This document shows, one piece after another, positions 7,667-16,037 of a stretch of 47,747 bases of DNA. The notes beneath the pieces are model-generated. The model saw nothing but the letters and a program-made list of their open reading frames with translations, did no database searches and was not told where the DNA came from. The stretch lies in contig JACRGQ010000012.1 of the NCBI GenBank assembly GCA_016217735.1, forward strand, positions 1-47,747, read 5' to 3'. Source of the DNA: Nitrospinota bacterium. GTDB lineage: Bacteria; Nitrospinota_A; UBA7883; JACRGQ01. Both the position numbers and the translations under genes were made by a program. Each line of letters begins with the position of its first letter. The stretch's first letter is position 1.

Positions 7667-8401
7667 GTGGGATCAAACACAATGTCCGCCGCCACAGCCG
7701 TCACCAGCCACCAATCGGTCATCGACATGGTCGCATCTGCCGGTTCCGTGGCCAAAGGAGTGCTGATCTTGTTGCTTCTGTTTTCCATCGTTTCCTGGGC
7801 CATCATGATTTTCAAATGGATTTCCTACCGCCGTATTCGACGTGAAAATTCCGAATTCAACCAGATTTTCATAAAAAACAAGAGTTTGGACAGCATTTTC
7901 AATGCCAGCAAGGGAATGCGCGGAACCAGCCCCATCGCCCGCGTCTTCCTTTCGGGCTATGCGGAGTTTGAAAGCGAATTCCGCGCTTCCACCACGGCCG
8001 CCCAGATCGAAGAAGACCGCCGTTTTTTCCTTGAAAAAATTGACGGCATCGCCCGCTCGATGGAGCGGGCCACCGCCCAGGAAGTAACCATTCTCGAACG
8101 ATATCTCTTCTTTCTTGCCACCGCCGGCTCCACCGCCCCGTTCATCGGGCTTTTCGGCACCGTATGGGGGATCATGGAGTCGTTCCGGTCAATCAGCCTT
8201 ACCGCATCCGCCAACATCGCGGTGGTGGCCCCCGGTATTGCCGAGGCGTTGATCGCCACGGCCGCCGGCCTTATTACCGCCGTGCCGGCCGTCATCGGCT
8301 ACAACTACTTCGTCCAGAAGACGAAGGTGTTCGGCACCGAGATGGACAACTTCACCCTCGATTTCCTTTCACTCATCGAAAAGAACTTCGTAAAGCGCTA
8401 A
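7667..8401 (+). CDS. tolQ: TolQ/ExbB-family proton-channel protein
   Basis: A 244-residue inner-membrane protein. With TolR it converts the proton gradient into motion of TolA and the outer membrane. The first membrane segment is GVLILLLLFSIVSWAIMIF. A cytoplasmic loop follows, then the paired segments around FFLATAGSTAPFIGLFGTVWG and ALIATAAGLITAVPAVIGYNYF, which carry the family's pore-lining Thr and Ala positions. GTG 7667 was chosen because AGGAG stands five bases upstream. ATG 7682 is an in-frame alternative without a ribosome-binding site. Its stop overlaps by four bases the stop of the oppositely transcribed P-type ATPase gene, which separates it from tolR. Confidence 0.9.
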   Translation: MGSNTMSAATAVTSHQSVIDMVASAGSVAKGVLILLLLFSIVSWAIMIFKWISYRRIRRENSEFNQIFIKNKSLDSIFNASKGMRGTSPIARVFLSGYAEFESEFRASTTAAQIEEDRRFFLEKIDGIARSMERATAQEVTILERYLFFLATAGSTAPFIGLFGTVWGIMESFRSISLTASANIAVVAPGIAEALIATAAGLITAVPAVIGYNYFVQKTKVFGTEMDNFTLDFLSLIEKNFVKR

Positions 8402-10965
8402 GCCGCCGAAAACTTCCGGCGCCGCGCCGCCATCCTTATAAGTTCGAGACAACCTATTGTAGCCGCCCCGGCCACAATGCATATCAGCCAGTCAATCGTG
8501 TCCGGGGGCCGGAATCCGAACAGTTGGCGCAACCACGGCACATATATCACCAAACCCAAAAATGCGGCTGCCCCGCCGCAGAGCCACCAGAGCGACTGGT
8601 TGGGATTTTTGACCGCCTGAACGATGTGTTGCTCCAGCGAACGGTTGGCGAATATCAGCCCAACCGTAGCGATCAGCAATGTGACGAAGGAAAGGGTGCG
8701 GGCCTCTTCCATCCCGGCGCCGCGCCAAAGCGCCAAGCCGAACACCGCCAACACCACCGCGAATACCGCACCGCCAAGCAATGTGCTTGCCAACACCATC
8801 CGTCCGCTGAAAAGGGGATCGCTGGTTCTGCGCGGCGGGCGCTCCATAATGCCGGTCTCCTCCGGTTCCCGCTCGAAGACGATGGAACAGGCGGGATCGA
8901 TCACCATTTCCAGAAAGACGATATGGACCGGCATGAAAATCAGCGGCAGGCCGAAAAAAGCCGGGATCATCGCCATCCCGGCTATAGGCACATGCACGGC
9001 GACGGTGAAAGCCATCGCCTTTTTGATGTTGTCGTAAATGCGCCGCCCCGAACGCACCGCCGCCACGATGGAGGAAAAATCATCGTCGGTTAACACCAGC
9101 GCCGCCGCCTCGCGGGCCACATCGGTGCCGCGCGCGCCCATAGCTATGCCGATATGGGCGCTTTTGAGGGCGGGGGCGTCATTCACGCCGTCGCCGGTCA
9201 TCGCCACGATCTCGCCGTTTTTCTTGAGCGCGTCGACGATCCGCAGTTTCTGTTCCGGAACCACGCGCGCGAAAATGGTTACGCGTTTAATTCGTTCAGC
9301 GAGGGTCTCATCATCCATCGCTTCCACCTGCGCGCCGGTAACGCATTGGCCGGATTCAGAAAATCCGATGGCGCGGGCGACGCTTTTGGCCGTTTCGGGA
9401 TAATCGCCGGTAATCATCACTATCCGTATTCCCGCCTGGCGGCACTCGGCCACCGCCGACGGCACGGCGGGCCGCACCGGGTCGGTGAAGCCGGCCAGTC
9501 CCACAAACTCCAGCTCAAAGTCGTGCTGGTCATCCGGAAGCGCCGCTTCAGCTAAAACACCTTTCGCCACACCCAACACCCGCAGGCCGTCCCGCGCCAT
9601 CGCATTTGCGGCGGCGGTCAGCGCCCCAGCCCGCCTTTCATCCAGATGGCAAAGGTTGGCGATGGTTTCCGGCGCCCCTTTTGAGGCAATCACCAACCCT
9701 TCGCGCCCCGGCGAGCGCCACACATGGGTCAGCGCCGGAAACTGTTTGCTTAACGGGTATTCGCGCAACAGTTCGCGCTCGTAGCTGTGCAGGTGTTCGC
9801 TCCCCGCCAGACACATTCGCCCCATATCGGTTATCGCTTTTTCCATTGGATCGAACGGATCTTTCTTGCCAGCCAGGATGCAATGCTCGACCAAGTCGTG
9901 AAACGCTTCGGGCAGACCGCGCGCCCCTTCCATGACGGTGAAAAAAGCGTCTCCCGCATAAAGCCGGCTGACGGTCATGCTGTTTTGGGTGAGGGTGCCG
10001 GTCTTATCCACGCAGAGCACGGTGGCGGCCCCCAGTGTTTCCACCACCGGCACATGGCGGGTCAGCACGTTTTTTTGCGAAATGCGCCACGCCCCCAGCG
10101 CCAGAAAAATGGTCAATATCACCGGCATCTCTTCGGGAAGGATCGACATGGCCAATGTGAGTCCCGCCAGCAGCGAATCAACCCATTTGCCGGTATTCAA
10201 CACATACAAAAGCGACACCAGCGCGCAGAGTCCCAGTCCCGTCGCGGCCAACAACCTCACCACCCGGCGGGTCTCCTTCCAGAGCAACGTCTGCTCCGTT
10301 TCAATGTTCCGTAACGAGGATCCGATCTTGCCGATCTCGGTGTGAAGGCCGATGCGTAACACCTTGGCCACCCCCTGCCCCCGCACCACCAGCGTGCCCG
10401 AAAAAAGATACGGCAAGTCTTCGCCGCCCGGCTTTCCCATTTCCCGTTTTTCGCTCCCTCCCGGAGCTTTACGCACCGGCGCCGATTCGCCGGTCAGCGC
10501 CGATTCGTCCACCACCAAGTTGATGGAGGAAAGCAAAAAGCTGTCAGCGGGCACACGGTCGCCTTCCATCAGGATCACCAAATCATCCCGCACCACCTCG
10601 CGCCCCGGTATGCGCTGTTGCAGGCCATCCCGCACCACCAGCGCGCGGGGACTGGAGAGATCGCGCAATGCTTCAAGGGAGCGTTCCGTTTTCCGCTCCT
10701 GGTAAAACGTGATTCCCATGATGACGAAAACAAAGCTTAAAAGGATCAGCGCCTCTTGCACGTCGCCCAACACGAGGTATAGCGCGCCGCAGGCCGTCAG
10801 CAGCAGGAACATCGGCTCGCCCACAACCTCGCGCGCGATGGCGGCGGAACTTTTGGGTTTTGAGGCGGGAAGATCGTTATACCCTTCCCCGCTTAGGCGG
10901 CGGATCGCCTCCGCGGTGGAAAGTCCTTGAAGGTTTTCCAGGTCGAATCCGGTTTCCACGCCCAT
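8398..10965 (-). CDS. P-type cation-transporting ATPase (P2-like)
   Basis: An 855-residue membrane pump with all P-type landmarks. These are the actuator loop DESALTGES (about 153-161), PEEMP in transmembrane helix 4 (277-281), the phosphorylated Asp320 in DKTGTLTQNS, and the hinge MTGDGVNDAPALKSAHIGIA. There are about ten hydrophobic segments, six of them after the catalytic domains. PEEMP replaces the PEGLP of SERCA-type calcium pumps, so the ion is uncertain. Calcium, manganese or magnesium are candidates, and no heavy-metal CPC motif is present. The start is ATG at 10965. The gene sits between tolQ and tolR on the other strand, with its end overlapping the tolQ stop. It shows no codon oddity or flanking repeats. 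Confidence 0.9.
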   Translation of the reverse strand: MGVETGFDLENLQGLSTAEAIRRLSGEGYNDLPASKPKSSAAIAREVVGEPMFLLLTACGALYLVLGDVQEALILLSFVFVIMGITFYQERKTERSLEALRDLSSPRALVVRDGLQQRIPGREVVRDDLVILMEGDRVPADSFLLSSINLVVDESALTGESAPVRKAPGGSEKREMGKPGGEDLPYLFSGTLVVRGQGVAKVLRIGLHTEIGKIGSSLRNIETEQTLLWKETRRVVRLLAATGLGLCALVSLLYVLNTGKWVDSLLAGLTLAMSILPEEMPVILTIFLALGAWRISQKNVLTRHVPVVETLGAATVLCVDKTGTLTQNSMTVSRLYAGDAFFTVMEGARGLPEAFHDLVEHCILAGKKDPFDPMEKAITDMGRMCLAGSEHLHSYERELLREYPLSKQFPALTHVWRSPGREGLVIASKGAPETIANLCHLDERRAGALTAAANAMARDGLRVLGVAKGVLAEAALPDDQHDFELEFVGLAGFTDPVRPAVPSAVAECRQAGIRIVMITGDYPETAKSVARAIGFSESGQCVTGAQVEAMDDETLAERIKRVTIFARVVPEQKLRIVDALKKNGEIVAMTGDGVNDAPALKSAHIGIAMGARGTDVAREAAALVLTDDDFSSIVAAVRSGRRIYDNIKKAMAFTVAVHVPIAGMAMIPAFFGLPLIFMPVHIVFLEMVIDPACSIVFEREPEETGIMERPPRRTSDPLFSGRMVLASTLLGGAVFAVVLAVFGLALWRGAGMEEARTLSFVTLLIATVGLIFANRSLEQHIVQAVKNPNQSLWWLCGGAAAFLGLVIYVPWLRQLFGFRPPDTIDWLICIVAGAATIGCLELIRMAARRRKFSAA

Positions 10966-11035
10966 AATTAACAGTTTATCCCATTGCCGCCCTAAAACCC
11001 TTTAAATCGCGGAGCGCCGCAAGTATAATCGTGCA

Positions 11036-11054
11036 AACCGGTCATACGCCGGTT
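11036..11054. promoter_or_regulatory. Perfect inverted repeat before tolR
   Basis: AACCGG at 11036-11041 and CCGGTT at 11049-11054 are separated by seven bases, in the 106 bp between the divergent ATPase and tolR starts. It could be an operator shared by both genes or a small mRNA hairpin ahead of the tolR ribosome-binding site. Nothing identifies the protein that would bind it. Confidence 0.35.
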
Positions 11055-11071
11055 ATATGGGGGTAATGGAT

Positions 11072-11509
11072 ATGGCTCATCTCTGGAAAAAGCGGCGGCG
11101 CACCAGTGCCATGATGTCCGAAATCAACGTGACGCCGTTCGTCGACGTCATGCTGGTATTGCTCATCATCTTCATGGTCACCGCGCCGCTGGCCAAATTC
11201 GGCTTCGATGTACACCTGCCGAAAGTGGAGGCAAGCCCGGTGGTTCGTGAGGAGAACTGGATCATCACGGTGGACAAGAACCGCGCCATTTACCTCAACG
11301 AAACGGAGATAAGGCTGGAGGCCCTGGAAAAACGGCTCAACCAGCTGACAACCATCAATCCGCAAGTCGACGTGTTTCTCCGCGCGGATGAAACGCTGCC
11401 GTACGGCTTCGTCATGCAGGTGATGGGAAACGCGCGCCGCGCCGGTGTGCGGAATCTGGGCATGGTGACGGAGCCGGTTCCGCCGCCGGTCAAAGAGGAA
11501 AAGAAATAA
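11072..11509 (+). CDS. tolR: TolR/ExbD-family protein
   Basis: A 145-residue protein with a short cytoplasmic N-terminus (MAHLWKKRRRT), one membrane helix containing the proton-carrying Asp (SEINVTPFVDVMLVLLIIFM), and a periplasmic domain that binds peptidoglycan. ATG 11072 was chosen because GGGGG lies eight bases upstream. ATGs at 11057 and 11066 are in frame but too close to that site. The length matches E. coli TolR (142). The next gene starts six bases after its stop. Confidence 0.92.
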   Translation: MAHLWKKRRRTSAMMSEINVTPFVDVMLVLLIIFMVTAPLAKFGFDVHLPKVEASPVVREENWIITVDKNRAIYLNETEIRLEALEKRLNQLTTINPQVDVFLRADETLPYGFVMQVMGNARRAGVRNLGMVTEPVPPPVKEEKK

Positions 11510-11514
11510 CGCCA

Positions 11515-12357
11515 ATGACGGCCGGTCACGATACCTGTTACTCCCCGGAAGGCGACGGCGGCGACAACCTTTTCATTACGGTGCTCTTTGTCTCCCTTCT
11601 GCTGCATATGCTGGCGCTTACCGGTTTTTTCATTTATGGGGAATACATCGACCACTCCAGCGAGCCCCGCGTCAAACAGGAAGTGTACGTGGTACACCTG
11701 ATCGACCCGGGTCCCCTCACCGGCCGTTTCGAGATGGGGCGCTCTTCCGTGGTGGACGCCGCGCCGATGCCGACCGCGGTTAGCGCGAAAGCGGCGGCTC
11801 CGCCGGTCAAGCTGGAAATACCGGTGAGCAAAGATACGGGCGGCGAAGTGAAAAAGGTGGCGGAAACTTTGAAAAAATCCCCCGAAACAAAAGAGGCGCC
11901 GAGGCCGGATAAAAAAATCCCGCCGGTGAAGCAGGTGGAAACGGAATCCAAAAAAACCTCGAAGCTCAAGCAGAAAACGCCGGTCACCGAGGAGAAGAAT
12001 ACCGACGCGGCCGCCCGCGAAATACGCGAACGCAAGGGGGGTGGCAGCGTTGATATCCGCAAGTTCCCTTACGAGTGGTATTTAAACATCATGGAATCGC
12101 GCATATATGGAAACTGGGATACGTTCCGCGCCAACTTTTTCACCAACCGCGCGGCGCGGGTGGCCGTTTATTTCCAGTTAGACCGCGACGGCAAAATGCT
12201 CGACCTCAAAATAGAACATTCGTCGCTGAACGACGAAGTGGATAACTCGGCGCTCGCGGCGGTGCGGAACTCCGCCCCTTTCCCCCCGCTGCCGCCCGGA
12301 TACAAAGAAAAAACGCTGGAGGTACACTTTGGCTTCGTTCTGCAACCGTCACGCTAA
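11515..12357 (+). CDS. tolA: TolA/TonB-like energy-transducing protein
   Basis: A 280-residue protein anchored by one N-terminal membrane helix (LFITVLFVSLLLHMLALTGF). A long Pro/Lys/Glu-rich linker (about 90-180) spans the periplasm. The C-terminal domain (about 185-280) has the TonB-type pattern ARVAVYFQLDRDGKMLDLKI ... LAAVRNSAPFPPLP. The position between tolR and tolB says TolA, while the domain is closest to the TonB C-terminal fold that replaces classical TolA in many lineages. It would connect TolQR to TolB and the outer membrane. Its last 29 bases overlap tolB. Confidence 0.82.
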   Translation: MTAGHDTCYSPEGDGGDNLFITVLFVSLLLHMLALTGFFIYGEYIDHSSEPRVKQEVYVVHLIDPGPLTGRFEMGRSSVVDAAPMPTAVSAKAAAPPVKLEIPVSKDTGGEVKKVAETLKKSPETKEAPRPDKKIPPVKQVETESKKTSKLKQKTPVTEEKNTDAAAREIRERKGGGSVDIRKFPYEWYLNIMESRIYGNWDTFRANFFTNRAARVAVYFQLDRDGKMLDLKIEHSSLNDEVDNSALAAVRNSAPFPPLPPGYKEKTLEVHFGFVLQPSR

Positions 12358-13669
12358 AATCATCCTGCTGGCAGCGGCCCTGCTGGCCGCCGGGAGCGCC
12401 ATCGGCGGCGCCGCCGAAGTTTTTATCGACGTCTCGCGCCAGCGAACCGCGCAAATCACCATGGCGGTACCCCGATTTAACATGAAAGAAGCCAAGGAAA
12501 ACCAGAAAGAGGATTCCGCTTTTGCCGATCTGGGACAAAAGACAATGGAGTTCGACCTGTTGTTTTCGGGCTATTTCAGTATGCTTACCGACCGCGCGGT
12601 GTTGGGCGAAATTGAGTCCAAAACCGCCGATGCGCGCCACGTTCCCTGGGATATCTGGAAAGAAGCGAAGGTGAATGCGTTGGTCAGGGCCGATTACTAC
12701 GCCCTGCCGGATGACCAAGCCGCCCTGGAAGCCTACCTGTTCGATGTGGACCGCCACGAACAGCTTGCCGGCATCCGCTATACCGGCCCACGCGGCATAT
12801 TCCGCAAGATGACGCACAAGTTCGCCGATGAAGTCGTCTACCGCTTTTCGGGCGCGGCCGGCGTTGCCGACAGCCGCATAGCCTTTACCAGCAAGGTGAA
12901 GGGGCACAAGGAACTCTTCATCATGGATTACGACGGGTACAACCAGCAGCAGATCACCAAAGTCAACAGTATCATCATATCGCCGGACTGGGCCCCCTCC
13001 GGCGGCAAACTGCTCTTCACCTCTTTTCACATGAAGCGGCCCGCCATCTATATGCTCGACTTGCACAGCGGCAAGATCACCGCTATCGGCAGCAACACGG
13101 GCCAAAGCCAGTCGGCCCCCGCCTGGTCGCCCGACGGCAAAACCATCGCCTTCACCCAAGCCCTCAACGGCAATTCGGACATCTACACGATCAATGCCGA
13201 CGGCACCGGCCTCCGGCGGCTAACCGACGCCGACAGCATCGAAACATCCCCCACATGGTCGCCGGATGGGAAAAAAATCGCTTTCGTTTCGGACAGCGCC
13301 GGAACGCCGCAGATATATATAATGAACGCGGACGGCAGCGGCAAAGAGCGCTTCACCTTCAATGGCGATTACAACGCCGACCCGGCATGGTCGCCGCGCG
13401 GTGATAAAATCGCCTTTACCAGCATGCTTGATACCCGCTTTAACATCGTGGTGAAGAGCCTCGACGGACTTGTGGAAAAGCAACTCACCGCCGATATGGG
13501 GAGAAACGACTCCCCCAGTTGGTCCGCCGACGGCCGCCATCTGGCGTTTACCAGCACCCGCACCGGCACCAGCCAGATTTACATCATGAACGCCAACGGC
13601 AATAACCAGATGCAGCTTACGAATATGCCGGACGGCGCCAGCGGATGCTCATGGGGACCGCGCAACTAG
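12329..13669 (+). CDS. tolB: Tol-Pal system beta-propeller protein TolB
   Basis: A 446-residue periplasmic protein. A signal peptide (IILLAAALLAAGSAIGGAAE) is followed by the TolB N-terminal domain with FDLLFSGYFSML. A six-bladed propeller follows, with repeats such as APAWSPDGKTIAFTQ, SPTWSPDGKKIAFVSD, DPAWSPRGDKIAFTS and SPSWSADGRHLAFTS. TTG 12329 was chosen because GGAGG lies six bases upstream and the signal peptide then starts properly. It overlaps the TolA-like gene by 29 bp. No pal or cpoB follows; the next gene is on the other strand. Confidence 0.95.
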   Translation: MASFCNRHAKIILLAAALLAAGSAIGGAAEVFIDVSRQRTAQITMAVPRFNMKEAKENQKEDSAFADLGQKTMEFDLLFSGYFSMLTDRAVLGEIESKTADARHVPWDIWKEAKVNALVRADYYALPDDQAALEAYLFDVDRHEQLAGIRYTGPRGIFRKMTHKFADEVVYRFSGAAGVADSRIAFTSKVKGHKELFIMDYDGYNQQQITKVNSIIISPDWAPSGGKLLFTSFHMKRPAIYMLDLHSGKITAIGSNTGQSQSAPAWSPDGKTIAFTQALNGNSDIYTINADGTGLRRLTDADSIETSPTWSPDGKKIAFVSDSAGTPQIYIMNADGSGKERFTFNGDYNADPAWSPRGDKIAFTSMLDTRFNIVVKSLDGLVEKQLTADMGRNDSPSWSADGRHLAFTSTRTGTSQIYIMNANGNNQMQLTNMPDGASGCSWGPRN

Positions 13670-13704
13670 CGGCGAAAAACGTCAGCGATCCGCCGGAACG
13701 GGGA

Positions 13705-14322
13705 TTACATCCCCCGCAGGTTGTTGGCGATTGACCGGAGTATCTCTTTCCATTCCGCGATAAGCGGGGCCAGTTCATACTCCAAAATGTCGGCCAAGCT
13801 GATCCAGTCACGGTTTTTCTGCGTTGCAAAAAGGGTGTTCAGCACCTGGAGCAATTCCTGCTCCTTTTGGTTCAACGTGCCGCCGTCATGTTTCATCGCC
13901 TCGAAATCAAGGCCGTTGATGTTTTTCACCTTATCTATGATGCCGACAAAGGTCTGCAACCCTTCAACGCAATTGATGAAGTTCCGGTTGGCGGTTGTCT
14001 CGTCGTCCGTGCGGAACTTGTCGGCGCTTTGTTCAACCAGCGCCGCCAGTCCTTCCACATATTCGTCCATGGAATCGAGCGCGCGGATGGATACGGCGCG
14101 AAACGTGTCGGTGGCTATTTCTATAGACCGCACGTCCGCCACCGGTTTCGTTTTTATGGTCAACATTACGTTTTCGGGTATTTCTTCGCCGTTAATTTTT
14201 ATCGTGGAGATGAACTCATCCCTGAAAAACCGCTTTGCAACGAACTCTTCCAGCAAGCCGCCCAAATCCGCCTGACTTTGGGGATCCCACTGCACATCTT
14301 CACCGTTCAGTTTTATAATCAT
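13705..14322 (-). CDS. Unknown protein at the end of the glycosylation operon
   Basis: A 205-residue cytoplasmic-looking protein that I do not recognise. Residues 1-75 alternate strands and a helix (MIIKLNGEDVQW, LGGLLEEFVAKRF, STIKINGEEIPENVMLTIKT) in a way that suggests a small ubiquitin-like fold. Residues 85-205 look all-helical and acidic, ending EILRSIANNLRGM. ATG 14322 has AAAGGAAA seven bases upstream. A longer start at 14397 would overlap the GT9 stop as ATGA and add 25 unlike residues. Its position downstream of flagellin-glycosylation genes suggests an accessory or chaperone-like role there, but nothing in the sequence proves it. Confidence 0.75.
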   Translation of the reverse strand: MIIKLNGEDVQWDPQSQADLGGLLEEFVAKRFFRDEFISTIKINGEEIPENVMLTIKTKPVADVRSIEIATDTFRAVSIRALDSMDEYVEGLAALVEQSADKFRTDDETTANRNFINCVEGLQTFVGIIDKVKNINGLDFEAMKHDGGTLNQKEQELLQVLNTLFATQKNRDWISLADILEYELAPLIAEWKEILRSIANNLRGM

Positions 14323-14393
14323 CGTTGGGTTTCCTTTCACGCCGCCATTTTCCCATCCTTCGGAACGATACGCAACCGGAACGCCAACATTAT

Positions 14394-16037
14394 TCATTTC
14401 AACAATTCCTCCAGCCGATCCATGACAAACACGGCAAAACCGGCGGCGGCCGCATAGAGCGCGCGGGTTTCTTCCAGCATTACAACGGGCGCGGCATTGC
14501 CAATGTTTCCTTTGCCCATATTGAACAGCCGCACGGCGGGCATCAACTCCGGATGAGCCAAGCCGGCCATATCAATGGCCCGATCCACATCCAAAAACCG
14601 TTGCACCGTTTTTTTCACCTTGTCCATCCGGCCGTTTTTGAGATCGCGCACCGCCTCCCTGGCGAGTGTCTCCCCTTCCCCGGCCGCGTCCGCCAGTTTG
14701 CGGAAGACGCCGCGCTTTCTTTCCACCCAGCGCCGCAACTCTTCCGCGTCCGGCGGCGCATAATGCGCCGCAAGATAGCCGGCCACAAATTCCTTTCCGG
14801 ATCCAACGCCGAACGGCTGCATGAAAAATTGCCGGTAAATACGCGCCAGAATGTCGGTATCGGCGGATTGCGATTTTTTAAGCGGGCGCAAATCCCAAAA
14901 GCCATACTGGTCGAAATACGGCGCAAGCAGGCGCACTTTCGGGAAAGCGGCCGGTCCGAGAGGCGGCATCCCGCCGGGATTGTCCGCCAAATGTTGGGCG
15001 GCATCGGCCACCATTTCAGGCGTTACATAATCGAGACAGGCATAATGCGGGCAGGTGGAAGAATGAAGGCAAGGGAAACACGGCATCTCCGGCTCAAGGA
15101 GAACCGCCTTATCGCAGTAGGGGCCGGTTTCAAAACCATAGGCATGCACCAGGAAGAGCGCCACAATGGGCGTTCCGGCCGCGGCGGCTATGTGCATGGT
15201 GGCCGTATCGTTCGTCACGAGCACGGCGCAACGCTTCACTACGCCGATGAGTTGTTCCAGCGAGGTCTTGCCCGCGAGGTTGATATGCGGCATCTCCATC
15301 GCGGCGGCCGTTTCGTCCACCAGCTCTTTTTCCGCCGCCGCCCCCAGCAACACGGCTTTCGCGTTCCATCGGCGCGCCAGCAGATCGGCGCTTTTGGCAA
15401 AGTTGCGCGAAGGCCATCGGCGCTCCTTCATGCTGGCCCCCGCCTGAATGCCGATAAGCCGCTCTCCTTCCTTCACGCCGCATTCCGCCAGCAACGGCGC
15501 GGCCAGCCGCTCCGGTTCAGCGCTGTTGATGAATAATCCGCGCCCTTTTGGCTTCACGCCGCCACTGAGCTGGTAGATATCCACCAGATTGAAGGTGTTG
15601 TAACGGCGAAAGGAAAGAAGCGACGAGAAGTACATAAGCCACGGGTCGTTTATCACCTTGTTCCCCTCGCCGTCGCTGACGATGCCGCGCACGTCGGGGA
15701 TATTCAGCAACCGCCCCATGATGGCGGTGAGGTTCGAGTGGCTCAGGTTTATGAGCATATCGAATTTTTCCGCGGCCAACTGCGCCACGAAATTATCAAG
15801 ATAGAAATAAACGTCGGCGATGGATGTTTGCCCGCCGTCGGCATGAATGAACTGCTTGGGGTCGAACACCGTCAGTTTGTCGATATGTGGAAGGTTTTTG
15901 CAGATGCCGGAGAAACTGACATTCGCCGCGAGCGTGATGCGGCAGCCGGGAAATTCCTCTTTGAGGCCCGACAGCAGTGGCGATGTCTGTATGAGGTCGC
16001 CGATGCGGGTGAAGTTCAGGATCAGTATCTTCTTCAC
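14394..16037 (-). CDS. Glycosyltransferase family 9 (heptosyltransferase-like) with C-terminal extension
   Basis: A 547-residue protein. The first about 350 residues match ADP-heptose:LPS heptosyltransferases. Key stretches are KILILNFTRIGDLIQTSPLL at the N-terminus, GIQAGASMKERRWPSRNFA, and the nucleotide-sugar region CAVLVTNDTATMHIAAAAGTPIVALF followed by cysteines (PCFPCLHSSTCPHYACLD). The last about 190 residues are an unassigned helical extension. The start is GTG at 16037, overlapping the preceding gene's stop. In this operon it more likely decorates flagellin or another surface protein than builds LPS core, but LPS cannot be excluded. Confidence 0.85.
   Translation of the reverse strand: MKKILILNFTRIGDLIQTSPLLSGLKEEFPGCRITLAANVSFSGICKNLPHIDKLTVFDPKQFIHADGGQTSIADVYFYLDNFVAQLAAEKFDMLINLSHSNLTAIMGRLLNIPDVRGIVSDGEGNKVINDPWLMYFSSLLSFRRYNTFNLVDIYQLSGGVKPKGRGLFINSAEPERLAAPLLAECGVKEGERLIGIQAGASMKERRWPSRNFAKSADLLARRWNAKAVLLGAAAEKELVDETAAAMEMPHINLAGKTSLEQLIGVVKRCAVLVTNDTATMHIAAAAGTPIVALFLVHAYGFETGPYCDKAVLLEPEMPCFPCLHSSTCPHYACLDYVTPEMVADAAQHLADNPGGMPPLGPAAFPKVRLLAPYFDQYGFWDLRPLKKSQSADTDILARIYRQFFMQPFGVGSGKEFVAGYLAAHYAPPDAEELRRWVERKRGVFRKLADAAGEGETLAREAVRDLKNGRMDKVKKTVQRFLDVDRAIDMAGLAHPELMPAVRLFNMGKGNIGNAAPVVMLEETRALYAAAAGFAVFVMDRLEELLK

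Noticed and set aside
14325-15536. 403-codon plus-strand frame
   Set aside because: It is the mirror of the GT9 glycosyltransferase gene and has no start signal or domain.
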